Both the position numbers and the translations under genes were made by a program. Below, piece by piece: positions 1 through 8,602 of a stretch of 64,000 nucleotides of DNA. Within the stretch, counting starts at the first letter, position 1, and every line of letters starts with the position of its first letter. The notes below the pieces were generated by a model, which saw nothing but the letters and a program-made list of their open reading frames with translations, made no database searches and was not told the origin of the DNA. This stretch comes from Bacteroidaceae bacterium (GTDB lineage: Bacteria > Bacteroidota > Bacteroidia > Bacteroidales > Bacteroidaceae), in contig JAFSKK010000050.1 of assembly GCA_017448965.1 (NCBI GenBank), positions 1-64,000 on the forward strand, read 5' to 3'.

Positions 1-117
1 GGAGTTAAAGGAGTTATAGGAGTTAAAGCCTATACTCTGTCAACTGTGGAGAGGAGTTTTCACGCCAGCATTACATTCGGCTTTAACTCCTCTAACTCCT
101 TTAACTTCTTTAACTCC
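1..117. repeat. Palindromic element with 9-bp repeat arms (copy 1)
   Basis: The left arm is tandem 9-mers of the type GGAGTTAAA, the right arm is the complementary series (CTTTAACTC type), and about 50 bp of non-repeated core lies between them. A near-identical copy sits at 12842-12950 in inverted orientation. The element lies just downstream of the 3' end of the leftward lipoprotein gene, so it may also act as a transcript end. It may extend beyond the window start. Confidence 0.85.
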
Positions 118-155
118 AAGAAGGTGGAGCATGCGAAACTTCAATAAAGCATCTC

Positions 156-1484
156 CTACGGCTGCTTGAACTTGACCGTGGCGACAGGACGAAGAATGTT
201 CGTCTCGGCAAACGATTGCCCCGTAGTCACCGAACCTGCTCCCATCGTGACAGGCTTTATCACACCCTCCTCTTCCACCAACAAGCGATGGTCTTTATCG
301 CTCTGTATGCCTATCTTCGAATAGTCACCATATCGTCCAGAAAGCGTCTGCGCCTCAGCTTTTGTCATCAGTCTCCAACCACTGATGCCCTCCACCCCAC
401 AGGATGACAAGGCCGTTTCCACCTTCGTCCTAGCTGTCGTTTGTGTGTCATTGCCTGAGAGATTGCTCATCACCTGTTGATTCGAAGACAGCAACAGCAC
501 TTCAGTGATTCCGCCCGACTCTTTCACTGAGAACACGTAACACCCCTTGTAGGTGCCACCCACCGCAGGAGCACTGCCCGTCACCACATCATCATCCACC
601 TCCTCAGGTTCCCCATCTTCCCCCTCGTCGAAATCAAACGAGATAGTTTTCTCCTCATTCCAATTCGCGCCCGTGATGGAACCTGTCATCGTCACCTCCA
701 ACGAACCCGTGTACGTGCTCTGTATGTTCAACCTGTCACCAGCACTCAGTTGTTCGTCAATCTGGTAGGTATACGTCGTCGTACCATTAGGCTTCACCAC
801 ACGCACCGACACTGTGGCCGTTTCGCCCGATGGAGGCAACAGATAGCGCATGCCCGTCCACAACCACGAGTGTCCATCCGCCTGTCGGGTCAGAGCCACC
901 GTTTCTGTACCTGCCACTCCAGCATATCCAGCACCCAGCAGACTCTCCCACAAAGGCGAAAAAGTGACCGTCACAGCCGTAGCCACCGCAGGGATATGAT
1001 TCACGCTCACCTCCTGCAACAGCATCACCTTCCTCTCCATATTCAGCGTCAGCACATTCGTCTCGCCATCCACCAGCGTCACCCGCCCCTGAGCCACCAT
1101 CACATCGCCATGCTCCTTCCCCTCCTTCAGCGCAATCGCCATCGAGGGAGATGCCTCCTCCTTCGTAGGCAGGTTGTAGTTCTCAGCCGTAGCACCACCA
1201 ATGGCATACACCGAGTAACTCCCCTCAGTCAAGGGAACGCTCAACGCCTCACTGGCATCAGCGATGGATTGAAGTGCCACACACTTCTCCCCACTAAACA
1301 CATACACATTCACTGGATAACTCACCGTGCCCTCCTCGGCAGCACCGACGGTTCTTGTCTGCACCTGCAACAGCGCACTTCCCTCCTCCGTTGCCACACC
1401 TTCAGGCATAGCCACTCGTTCACAGGCCAACAGCGTCAACACCCCTGCGGCCAAAACCAATACTTTTCCTTTCAAGTTTTTCAT
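156..1484 (-). CDS. FimB/Mfa2-like fimbrial-anchor lipoprotein
   Basis: Predicted 442-residue SPII lipoprotein. The chosen start (1484) places a signal peptide directly before the lipobox LLAC, with lipid-modified Cys21. An upstream in-frame start (1526) would put 14 polar residues ahead of the signal and is rejected. The body has the beta-sandwich, T/V-rich composition of Bacteroidales FimB/Mfa2 proteins, which anchor or cap type V fimbriae at the outer membrane. An acidic linker (residues about 290-300) leads to a C-terminal module containing GWRLMTKAEAQTLSGRYGDY, which resembles the end of FISUMP-like domains. No fimbrillin genes are adjacent, so it is an orphan accessory protein. A -7 box TAATTTTG (minus strand, 1524-1531) fits its promoter. 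The family call rests on overall pattern and is moderate. Confidence 0.6.
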   Translation of the reverse strand: MKNLKGKVLVLAAGVLTLLACERVAMPEGVATEEGSALLQVQTRTVGAAEEGTVSYPVNVYVFSGEKCVALQSIADASEALSVPLTEGSYSVYAIGGATAENYNLPTKEEASPSMAIALKEGKEHGDVMVAQGRVTLVDGETNVLTLNMERKVMLLQEVSVNHIPAVATAVTVTFSPLWESLLGAGYAGVAGTETVALTRQADGHSWLWTGMRYLLPPSGETATVSVRVVKPNGTTTYTYQIDEQLSAGDRLNIQSTYTGSLEVTMTGSITGANWNEEKTISFDFDEGEDGEPEEVDDDVVTGSAPAVGGTYKGCYVFSVKESGGITEVLLLSSNQQVMSNLSGNDTQTTARTKVETALSSCGVEGISGWRLMTKAEAQTLSGRYGDYSKIGIQSDKDHRLLVEEEGVIKPVTMGAGSVTTGQSFAETNILRPVATVKFKQP

Positions 1485-1617
1485 GTCACGATGTTTTATC
1501 TGATTCAAAAAAGTTTCCTGCGGCAAAATTACACTTTATTGTCAACAAATTCCCTTTGGCAGAAACTTTTTTTGCTGATTGCCCCCCAAATTCATCCTTC
1601 CTTTGCCAAAATATGCC

Positions 1618-1625
1618 TATCTTTG
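1618..1625 (+). promoter_or_regulatory. -7 box TATCTTTG for recX-comF
   Basis: Matches the Bacteroidetes consensus TAnnTTTG and lies 20 bp before the recX ATG. Confidence 0.6.
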
Positions 1626-1645
1626 CCAAAAATCTCACCAAGTAA

Positions 1646-2134
1646 ATGGAAAAGAAGACACACACCTACACAGAGTCGGAAGCCTACACCCATCTCACCA
1701 CCCTGTGTGCCCGAAGCGAAATGTGCCGCCTCGATGCTCTCAGGCGTCTAAGTCGTTGGCAGGTGCCCGACACCATAGCCGAAAAGATTGTGGCACGTCT
1801 GGTGCAGGAACGCTACATCGACGAAGAGCGGTTCGCCCATGCCTTTGCCAACGACAAATTCCGCTACAACCATTGGGGCACCGTGAAGATAGCCCTGGAA
1901 CTGAAAAGAAGGAGAGTTCCACAAGACTGCATCGACAAGGCGTTAGCCGACATTGACACCGACGAAAGTCAAGCGACTCTCCACCAACTCCTACAAAAAA
2001 AGCGTCCATCCGTCCGTGGGAAGAACGCTTACGAGATACGGGGCAAACTCATCCGCTATGCCGTCGGAAAAGGGTTTCCTCTCGACGAAGTGATGAAAGA
2101 AGTGGAACATCTGGAGGATTGGGACGATGAGTAA
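1646..2134 (+). CDS. recX: Regulatory protein RecX
   Basis: 162-residue all-helical protein with the three-helix repeats of RecX: CRLDALRRLSRW, then VQERYIDEERFAHAFANDKF, then VKIALELKRRRVP. RecX binds RecA filaments and limits recombinase activity and LexA co-protease activity in the cytoplasm. Length and motif order fit the family. recA is not in the window. The gene has its own -7 box at 1618-1625 and overlaps the next gene by 8 bp, indicating a two-gene operon with the comF-like gene. I see nothing unusual in it. Confidence 0.88.
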   Translation: MEKKTHTYTESEAYTHLTTLCARSEMCRLDALRRLSRWQVPDTIAEKIVARLVQERYIDEERFAHAFANDKFRYNHWGTVKIALELKRRRVPQDCIDKALADIDTDESQATLHQLLQKKRPSVRGKNAYEIRGKLIRYAVGKGFPLDEVMKEVEHLEDWDDE

Positions 2135-2879
2135 CCTGTGGCGAGATGTGGTGGACATGCTGTTGCCTCGCACCTGCCCCATGTGCGGCAACAGGCTTTT
2201 GGCAGGAGAACCCACATTATGCACCAACTGCATGATGCAACTGCCTTTCACCGACTTGCACAAGGTAGAGCATGGCATACTGGAGAAAAAGTTTTGGGGA
2301 TTATTTCCCGTGGAACGAGCCGTAGCCATGTTTCACCACGATGGTGAACGGACGCGCCATATCCTCTATCACATCAAATATTGGAAACATCCCCAGATAG
2401 CTACAGACTTGGCATCATACTATGCAGAAGAACTCCTAAAGACAGGCTTCTTCGATGGCATTGGTGCCATTATTCCACTTCCTCTACATTGGCGAAAACA
2501 ATGGCAACGCCACTACAATCAGAGCCATTACATTGCTCAAGGCATCAGCCGTGTGACGAGTATTCCTGTGTTTACACAAGTGGTGAGACGAGTGAGGAAC
2601 AACCCTTCCCAAACTCATCTCACAGCTCACGAACGTGTTGAAAACGTCAAGGATCTCTTCCGTTTGATACATCCTGAGAAGATTGCAGGAAAACACATCC
2701 TCCTTGTCGATGATGTGGTCACAACAGGGGCAACCCTAACAGCTTGTGCACAAGAATTGGCAAAAGCCGCTTCAAAGATATCTGTCCTAACATTAGCCAT
2801 CGCCGATCGCACAGCCTTACCAGCTGTGGAGGGCGATGGTTGTGAGACATCAGTGTTCGGTATTCCGCTGATGGAGTGA
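2127..2879 (+). CDS. ComF family phosphoribosyltransferase-like protein
   Basis: 250 residues. An N-terminal double CxxC zinc ribbon (CPMCGNR about 17-23, CTNC about 33-36) is followed by a type I phosphoribosyltransferase fold with the PRPP loop LLVDDVVTTGATL near residue 195. ComF/GntX proteins are cytoplasmic and associated with DNA uptake or recombination; the exact reaction is unknown. The start overlaps recX by 8 bp. The stop lies 2 bp from the stop of the convergent esterase gene, leaving no room for a separate terminator. Confidence 0.85.
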   Translation: MSNLWRDVVDMLLPRTCPMCGNRLLAGEPTLCTNCMMQLPFTDLHKVEHGILEKKFWGLFPVERAVAMFHHDGERTRHILYHIKYWKHPQIATDLASYYAEELLKTGFFDGIGAIIPLPLHWRKQWQRHYNQSHYIAQGISRVTSIPVFTQVVRRVRNNPSQTHLTAHERVENVKDLFRLIHPEKIAGKHILLVDDVVTTGATLTACAQELAKAASKISVLTLAIADRTALPAVEGDGCETSVFGIPLME

Positions 2880-2881
2880 GA

Positions 2882-4666
2882 TTATTTCAGTTTATTGAAC
2901 TTGTCGTTCTTTTCGATGGTCCAATCCTTACGCTGCGAGAGTTCACATTTTTTGCCCTTGAACATCTTGGCAGCCTGAGCGTCACCCTTCAATTGCCAGT
3001 TCAGCCATGCCAATGCCACCACACTGAACTCGCCACCATGAGGTTCACGATATGTACCGCCATGACCTACAGGGAAGTTGGTGGCACAAGCAGGCACATG
3101 GCTGATACGCTGGAAATCATCCATACCGTTACCATACGCAATATCAGTCTTACCACCCAGGATGTAGATGATAGGCGTGTGGATTTCCTTCAGTTTATCC
3201 TTCTTAGGCATTGGCATTCCACCGACAGCGCTTGGAGCACTCTGATCGGTGAAGAGTCCGCTATTGCAAATCATCAGACTCTTGATGCGGGGATCGGCAC
3301 AATTGAAGAGTGTCTGCAAACCACCACACGACATACCTGCCACACAGATGTTCTTGGTGTCTATCTTCTGATAATAGGGAGAAGTCGGATTCTCATTCTG
3401 AGCGATAATCCAGTCGATGGACTCTATCTGCTGCTCAGCTCTCGACATCGGGCCTTTGTACCACTCGTCCACCATGGGAATGTCGCCTGTAGCCAACACG
3501 ATGTAACCATGAGAGGCAATCTCGTTGAGGAAGTTCATGTGTTCAAAAGGAGAGTTGGCACACGCACCGTTACCCCACACCAGCACGGGCAAAGGCTTCT
3601 TCTGATTGAACACAGAAAGGTCTTGAGGCACAAAGATGGTGTGTTCGAGCAATGTAGCCTCCTCCTTCATCACAGCCTTATAAGCCCCTGTTCCGCCCTC
3701 TTCGAGGATGCGGCAACGGCTTCCCCTTGCAGCATTCAGGAAATTCACCATCTTCTGCAGGTTCTCCTCGCTATACATACCCATGCCGTGACCACCTTCT
3801 GGCACGAATGTAGCCTCGGTTTTCACACCAGCCGCCTTCAATGCCTCAAAGAACTTCTTGCCTTGGCAGCAAGGAACCACATTGTCTTTCTCGCCATGGA
3901 AGATGATAACAGGAGGGTCGTTCTTGTCCACATAAGTCGTCACGCTCAAACTGAGGTACTTGTCTGGCTCTTGGGTAAGTTTTGAGTTCAGCAGCACATC
4001 CTCTGGACTATTCTCGCCCATCTTCATGTGGTCACCACACTCCATATCTGTTAGGTCGATAGGACCCGACCAGTCACACGCTGCATTCACCGCACTGCTC
4101 TCGCTGGTGTAGTTGCCCAATGCGCCCTCAAGGTCGATGTCAACCGTACCCACCTTGGTCTGCTTGGTACCACTGGTAGTGGCAGCCATCGAGGCAAGAT
4201 GTCCTCCTGAAGAGAATCCCGAGGTGGCGATGAACGAAGAATCGAACTTATACGTTTTAGCCTCACCACGCACAAAGCGGATGACGGCACGAATATCATG
4301 AATCTGAGCAGGCCACTTGGCATCCATGCTCGAACGGTGGTTAGGACAAACGACAGCATAACCAGCATCAAGCAACGACTTCACGATGGTGCCAAGGTCG
4401 GCAGCACCCTTGCTGTTGTTGCTGAACCACGCGCTGCCATAGATGTGTATAACAACAGGATAACTTTCCTTCTCCTGTTTGGGCAGATAGATGTCGCAAG
4501 TGTGAAAAGCCTGGCCATCGCCTGCATAGTTCACATCCTTCCATTGCTGACTGGTTTCGAGTGCCACTCCCTGCCTTTGGAAACCTCCAAAGCCTCCCTG
4601 TGGTGGCTGTGCCATGGCCAAGAGAGCCATGCACGGCAAAATCAAAGATAATAATGCTTTTTTCAT
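2882..4666 (-). CDS. Secreted tandem alpha/beta-hydrolase (carbohydrate esterase-like)
   Basis: 594 residues with signal peptide MKKALLSLILPCMALLAMAQ. Domain 1 (about 35-315) is a BD-FAE/esterase-lipase fold: oxyanion loop HIYGSAW, nucleophile GFSSG (Ser152), HGEKD (about 257-261) and GGHG (His293). Domain 2 (about 325-570) is a PET-hydrolase-like fold with GMSCG (Ser446) and GHGG. Two complete catalytic sites on one chain suggest an exported bifunctional deacetylase or feruloyl-type esterase acting on plant polysaccharide; the substrate is inference. It follows the CE1-like esterase gene by 36 bp in the same direction, probably one operon. Domain 2 closely resembles the N-terminal domain of the hydrolase at 38533-40176. 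Confidence 0.75.
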   Translation of the reverse strand: MKKALLSLILPCMALLAMAQPPQGGFGGFQRQGVALETSQQWKDVNYAGDGQAFHTCDIYLPKQEKESYPVVIHIYGSAWFSNNSKGAADLGTIVKSLLDAGYAVVCPNHRSSMDAKWPAQIHDIRAVIRFVRGEAKTYKFDSSFIATSGFSSGGHLASMAATTSGTKQTKVGTVDIDLEGALGNYTSESSAVNAACDWSGPIDLTDMECGDHMKMGENSPEDVLLNSKLTQEPDKYLSLSVTTYVDKNDPPVIIFHGEKDNVVPCCQGKKFFEALKAAGVKTEATFVPEGGHGMGMYSEENLQKMVNFLNAARGSRCRILEEGGTGAYKAVMKEEATLLEHTIFVPQDLSVFNQKKPLPVLVWGNGACANSPFEHMNFLNEIASHGYIVLATGDIPMVDEWYKGPMSRAEQQIESIDWIIAQNENPTSPYYQKIDTKNICVAGMSCGGLQTLFNCADPRIKSLMICNSGLFTDQSAPSAVGGMPMPKKDKLKEIHTPIIYILGGKTDIAYGNGMDDFQRISHVPACATNFPVGHGGTYREPHGGEFSVVALAWLNWQLKGDAQAAKMFKGKKCELSQRKDWTIEKNDKFNKLK

Positions 4667-4702
4667 TGAGTTGATATTTTTTGTGATTAGTGAAAAATCC
4701 TT

Positions 4703-6538
4703 CTATTTCAGGCTGAGAAGCAGTTGCTCCAGAGCCTTGCGACGCTCTGCCCATGTCTTGTAGTCAGAGGCTTTCAGCGTATAAATCTTTGTGTTGTTGA
4801 AACTGGCTTCGGCAAACACACCTGTCAGCATGACGCAGGGCTTTGTCTTACCTTCGGCAAGGAGTTTGTCAGCCATCGCATCAGCACCACCCACCTTGAA
4901 CCAACTCTCCATCGTGTCATCCTTTCCCGGTATGAGACGGATGATGGGGAGAAGGGAGTAGTCATCAACAGGTGGGAAATAATAGGCCACCTGAAGGTTG
5001 AGGTCGTAACTGACCCTGCCATGAGGAATGTCGCCCATCGCTGCCAGACTGTATGGCGCAGCAGGGTTGTTGCTGACGCTGTATTTGAAGCCCTTGTCGG
5101 GCGACAGATACATATTACTGGGGTCAGCCACTTGGGTGCCATCCACCACAAAGCAATACTTGAACGTCTCCGTCACATGGTCTTCAATCCTGATGCTCCA
5201 CACACCGTCAGCATCCTTCTGCATGGGCTTCGTTCCATACTCGCTCTCGAAGAGCACCTCCTTAGCCGTTGGAGCATTGATGCGGAAGGTGATGTGGTCG
5301 TAGCCAAACTCAGGAGACACCACAGCACGAGGGAAGAGACGTGCCATCACGCTCGCTGTGAACTGCTGCTCCTTTCCTGTGGCAGCCAGAGCCGGTTTCC
5401 CTTTCTTCATGGCCTCCTCAGCCGCTTCAGGACGGAACAAGAGTCGCAGGGTCTTGTCGAGAAAATACTTGGCGTTCATCCATGTGTGCCCAAACTTGTC
5501 ATGCGTGTACTCCTTCACCGAACGGATGCCCTTCTTGTCCAGAAGCTCCATGTAGTCACGGGCATTGCCATAGAGGAAATCGTCAGTGCCCACACCCAGC
5601 CAGAAGAGGTGAATCTTGCTGTTCGTCTCCGTCGCATGGTCATACACATCGGGAATGTCGGTCGAGGTGAACGAACTGTAACTGCACAGGTAAGAGAACT
5701 TGTCAAGATGGCGCAATCCGTTCGAGAGACCCTGATTGCCACCACGCGAGAACCCGCCAATGGCACGGTGGTCAGCATCATTGATGGTGCGATAGTGCTG
5801 TTCCACGTATGGCATCAGGTCATTCACGAGGTCAAGGCTGAACACATCATTCCCAAACTGTGTCTGAGGCCTTCCATCCCCCTCAGGTTGCTGCGGCAGC
5901 AGTTTGGTGGGGTTTCCGTAGGGCAGCACCACAATCATCTCCTCAGCCTTTCCTTCAGCCAAAAGATTGTCAAGTATATAGTTCACACGACCCACCTTAT
6001 AGTACACCTCCTCCGTGTCCGTCGTACCGCTGATGAGGTAGAACACAGGGTACTTCTTCTGTTTCTCCTTGTTGTAGGAAGGCGGCAGATAGACAATCGC
6101 GTTGTTCGTGCCGCCCAAACTCTTCGAATAGTAGTGGACATACTCCACCGTTCCATGCGGCACAGGCTTGATGTCGTGCGGAAGGCTTCCCTGCCGACTG
6201 GGAATCTCCAGCAGGCTGTTCTTGAAGCCCTCATTGGGGAAATACGCCTCACACTCCGGATTCATCACACTCACCCCGTCCACCACAAAACAATAGGGGT
6301 ACAAATCGGGAGCCGCAGGACCCAGCGTGACTGTCCACAGCCCCGTCTGCGCATCGCGTTTCATCGCGTTGCGCCCCGCAAACTGCACATCCACCATCAC
6401 CTCCTTGGCATGGTCATTCTTGTACTGGAAAGTCACCCTTCCGTCCTCGTGGCACACTGTCGTTGGCCGTTGCGCCATCCCCGCGCTTGCCCATCCAGCC
6501 AACAGACACCACCACAAAAAGCATTTTTTCATATTCAT
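4703..6538 (-). CDS. Tandem (E-set + CE1-like esterase) protein
   Basis: 611 residues with signal peptide (cleavage near AGMAQ, 19-23). Order: E-set/CBM48-like domain (about 28-115), then a CE1/esterase D-like catalytic domain (about 130-370) with GGFSRGG (Ser264), an Asp near 319-320 and FGHTW (His351). A second E-set domain follows (about 400-490), then a short CE1-like remnant (about 505-611) without GxSxG or a catalytic His. This layout is typical of Bacteroidales xylan esterases that remove acetyl or feruloyl groups. The second unit appears degenerate and could serve in binding. The gene is first of a two-gene leftward operon with the tandem hydrolase; its -7 box TATCTTTG lies at 6673-6680 on the minus strand. 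Confidence 0.75.
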   Translation of the reverse strand: MNMKKCFLWWCLLAGWASAGMAQRPTTVCHEDGRVTFQYKNDHAKEVMVDVQFAGRNAMKRDAQTGLWTVTLGPAAPDLYPYCFVVDGVSVMNPECEAYFPNEGFKNSLLEIPSRQGSLPHDIKPVPHGTVEYVHYYSKSLGGTNNAIVYLPPSYNKEKQKKYPVFYLISGTTDTEEVYYKVGRVNYILDNLLAEGKAEEMIVVLPYGNPTKLLPQQPEGDGRPQTQFGNDVFSLDLVNDLMPYVEQHYRTINDADHRAIGGFSRGGNQGLSNGLRHLDKFSYLCSYSSFTSTDIPDVYDHATETNSKIHLFWLGVGTDDFLYGNARDYMELLDKKGIRSVKEYTHDKFGHTWMNAKYFLDKTLRLLFRPEAAEEAMKKGKPALAATGKEQQFTASVMARLFPRAVVSPEFGYDHITFRINAPTAKEVLFESEYGTKPMQKDADGVWSIRIEDHVTETFKYCFVVDGTQVADPSNMYLSPDKGFKYSVSNNPAAPYSLAAMGDIPHGRVSYDLNLQVAYYFPPVDDYSLLPIIRLIPGKDDTMESWFKVGGADAMADKLLAEGKTKPCVMLTGVFAEASFNNTKIYTLKASDYKTWAERRKALEQLLLSLK

Positions 6539-6555
6539 TCTCTATAATAGGTTTT

Positions 6556-6664
6556 GTAAAGTTGAGAGTATAAAGTTTAGAGTTTAAGGTTTAAAGTTTA
6601 AAGACCATGCGGCTTGCATCGCGTCAGCCCTCTTTAAACTTTAAACTCTCAACTTTAAACTTTA
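6556..6664. repeat. Palindromic element, 7-bp arms, conserved GCGGC/GCGTCAGCC core
   Basis: Arms are period-7 repeats of the AGTTTAA type on the left and TTTAAAC type on the right. The core, read on the minus strand, is GGCTGACGCGATG then CAAGCCGCATGG. The same core occurs at 14006-14106, 33366-33462, 33871-33972 and, degenerate, at 46865-46951. It lies in the 5' leader of the leftward esterase operon. Confidence 0.8.
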
Positions 6665-6672
6665 TTCGCTTG

Positions 6673-6680
6673 CAAAGATA
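6673..6680 (-). promoter_or_regulatory. -7 box TATCTTTG for the esterase operon
   Basis: Reads TATCTTTG on the minus strand. Transcription from here would cross the palindromic element at 6556-6664 before the ATG at 6538. Confidence 0.5.
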
Positions 6681-6743
6681 CAGCATCTTAGAGAGAAAGC
6701 CAAAGCAAGGCAAAAAAAATTTGTGGAATCGCACAAAAAGCCC

Positions 6744-6751
6744 TATCTTTG
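6744..6751 (+). promoter_or_regulatory. -7 box TATCTTTG for the GH16-GH43 gene
   Basis: TATCTTTG preceded by a TTTG (-33-like) at 6719-6722. The spacing suits Bacteroidetes promoters. The ATG follows about 50 bp later. Confidence 0.55.
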
Positions 6752-6802
6752 TCCCCACAAACATTTTTCACGCGTCTTTTTTCGACGTCCTAAAACCTAT
6801 TT

Positions 6803-8602
6803 ATGTTCATGAGAAATCGCATTGGATGGCTGATAGCCACATTCGTGCTGATGGGAGGACTGCCCGCCATGGCACAGGAACATACATGGCAACTTGTCTG
6901 GAGTCAGGAATTCGACACCGATGGCCCTTACGACCGTACCGTATGGGATGCCGAACGCGGTTTCGTGCGTAACCACGAAGACCAGTGGTATCAAGAAGAC
7001 AATGCCTATCAGAAGGGAGGATGCCTGGTCATCGAGGCAAGGAAAGAGCATCGCCCCAATCCCCTCCATAGCACAGCAGGAAGACGCGACTGGCGCAGCG
7101 AGCGCGAACACATCGACTACACCTCGGCATCGCTCAGCACACGGTGTTCCTTCTCCTTCCTCTATGGCCGTCTCGAAGTGCGAGCCAAGATACCCACCGC
7201 AGGCGGCGCATGGCCAGCCATCTGGCTGCTCGGCAAGAACATGCCTTGGCCATCCTGCGGAGAGATTGACGTGATGGAGTACTACCGCATCGGAGGCGTT
7301 CCCCACATTCTTGCCAACGCCGCATGGGGCGACGACCGACCCAACCATGCCGTGTGGAACTCGAAGAGGATACCCTTCAGCCACTTCACGGCCAAGGACA
7401 AGAAGTGGAGCAAAGAATTCCACACCTGGCGCATGGATTGGACACCACAGTCCATCCGCATCTATCTCGACGACGAACTCCTCAACGACATCCCCATGAG
7501 CCAGACCGTTAACGGCAGCATCGGTCAGCACATCAACCCCTTCACCCGTCCGCAATACCTCCTGCTCAACCTCGCCATCGGAGGCGACAACGGCGGCACC
7601 ATCGACAACCGCGCCATGCCCATGAAATACGAGATTGACTACGTGCGCGTGTGGACCAATCCCCAACAGCAACGGGCCGAGTCACGAGGCATTCGCACAG
7701 TGCCACGCGACAGCATCATCCTCTCCGACCCCTGCATCCTTGCCGACTCCCTTACCCAGACCTACTACATGACAGGCACAGGAGGTCGCCTCTGGAAGAG
7801 CAAGGACTTGAAACTCTGGACAGGCCCCTACCGTGTGGCAGAGACCGACCCCAACTCCTGGATGGGTCGCCGACCACAAATCTGGGCAGCCGAACTCCAT
7901 GCCTACAAAGGGAAATACTACTACTTCGCCACCTTCACCAACAACGACATCAAGATAGACACCGTGCGGGGCAACGTCATCCCCCGACGCGCCTCCCACA
8001 TCCTCGTCAGCGACACCCCCGACGGGCCCTACCGCCCCATGGCCGATGCCACCTACCTGCCCGAGAATCAACCCACCCTCGACGGCACCTTCTGGGTTGA
8101 CACCGACGGCCTCCCCTACATGGTTTACTGCGGCGAATGGCTTCAGAACTGGGATGGAACCATCGAGAAGATACAACTCAAACCCGACCTTAGCGGTTCC
8201 ATCGGCACCGGCAAAGTGCTCTTCCGTGCCTCCGCCTCCCCATGGAGCCACGAAATGGAAGACGGCCACGACCGTCCCAACAAAGTCACCGACGGCCCCT
8301 ACCTCTTCCGCACCGGCACAGGTCGTCTCGGCATGATATGGACCAGTTGGATAGACAACATCTACACCCAAGGAGTCGCCTACTCCGAGAGCGGCACCCT
8401 TGATGGCCCTTGGACACAAGAGGCACAACCCATCACCCCACCCAACTTCGGCCACGGCATGCTCTTCCGCACCCTCGACGGCCGCTGGCTCATGTCCGTC
8501 CACAGCCACCAAAACATCGCAGGCCGCTACCATCGCATGCCCTGTCTCTTCGAAGTTGACCTCACGCGCGACCGTCTTGTGGTGGGCAAGATGCTACCAT
8601 AG
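6803..8602 (+). CDS. GH16-GH43 fusion glycoside hydrolase
   Basis: 599 residues with signal peptide ending near PAMAQ (residue 25); a second in-frame ATG two codons later is also possible. The N-terminal half (about 28-285) is a GH16 jelly roll with GEIDVMEY, giving nucleophile Glu154, Asp156 and acid/base Glu159; GH16 enzymes cut beta-1,3/1,4-glucans and galactans. The C-terminal half (about 300-599) is a GH43-like five-bladed propeller with SDPCILADS, LDGTFW and VTDGPYLF. In the last motif Asp replaces the usual acid Glu, as I recall from some GH43 subfamilies. Two hydrolases on one secreted chain imply sequential attack on a mixed polysaccharide. The 3' end overlaps the convergent symporter gene by 41 bp. 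Confidence 0.8.
   Translation: MFMRNRIGWLIATFVLMGGLPAMAQEHTWQLVWSQEFDTDGPYDRTVWDAERGFVRNHEDQWYQEDNAYQKGGCLVIEARKEHRPNPLHSTAGRRDWRSEREHIDYTSASLSTRCSFSFLYGRLEVRAKIPTAGGAWPAIWLLGKNMPWPSCGEIDVMEYYRIGGVPHILANAAWGDDRPNHAVWNSKRIPFSHFTAKDKKWSKEFHTWRMDWTPQSIRIYLDDELLNDIPMSQTVNGSIGQHINPFTRPQYLLLNLAIGGDNGGTIDNRAMPMKYEIDYVRVWTNPQQQRAESRGIRTVPRDSIILSDPCILADSLTQTYYMTGTGGRLWKSKDLKLWTGPYRVAETDPNSWMGRRPQIWAAELHAYKGKYYYFATFTNNDIKIDTVRGNVIPRRASHILVSDTPDGPYRPMADATYLPENQPTLDGTFWVDTDGLPYMVYCGEWLQNWDGTIEKIQLKPDLSGSIGTGKVLFRASASPWSHEMEDGHDRPNKVTDGPYLFRTGTGRLGMIWTSWIDNIYTQGVAYSESGTLDGPWTQEAQPITPPNFGHGMLFRTLDGRWLMSVHSHQNIAGRYHRMPCLFEVDLTRDRLVVGKMLP

Noticed and set aside
1-117. Tandem nonamers as a CRISPR or satellite
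   Set aside because: Two short complementary arms around a core recur elsewhere as a unit. The pattern is a palindromic element, not a spacer array.
2876-3985. 369-residue plus-strand frame
   Set aside because: It lies opposite the tandem hydrolase gene, shows no domain and has Cys/His-rich nonsense composition.
4724-6547. 607-residue open frame on the plus strand
   Set aside because: It is antisense to the well-supported CE1-like esterase gene, has no signal peptide or recognisable motif, and results from low stop density opposite a biased coding strand.
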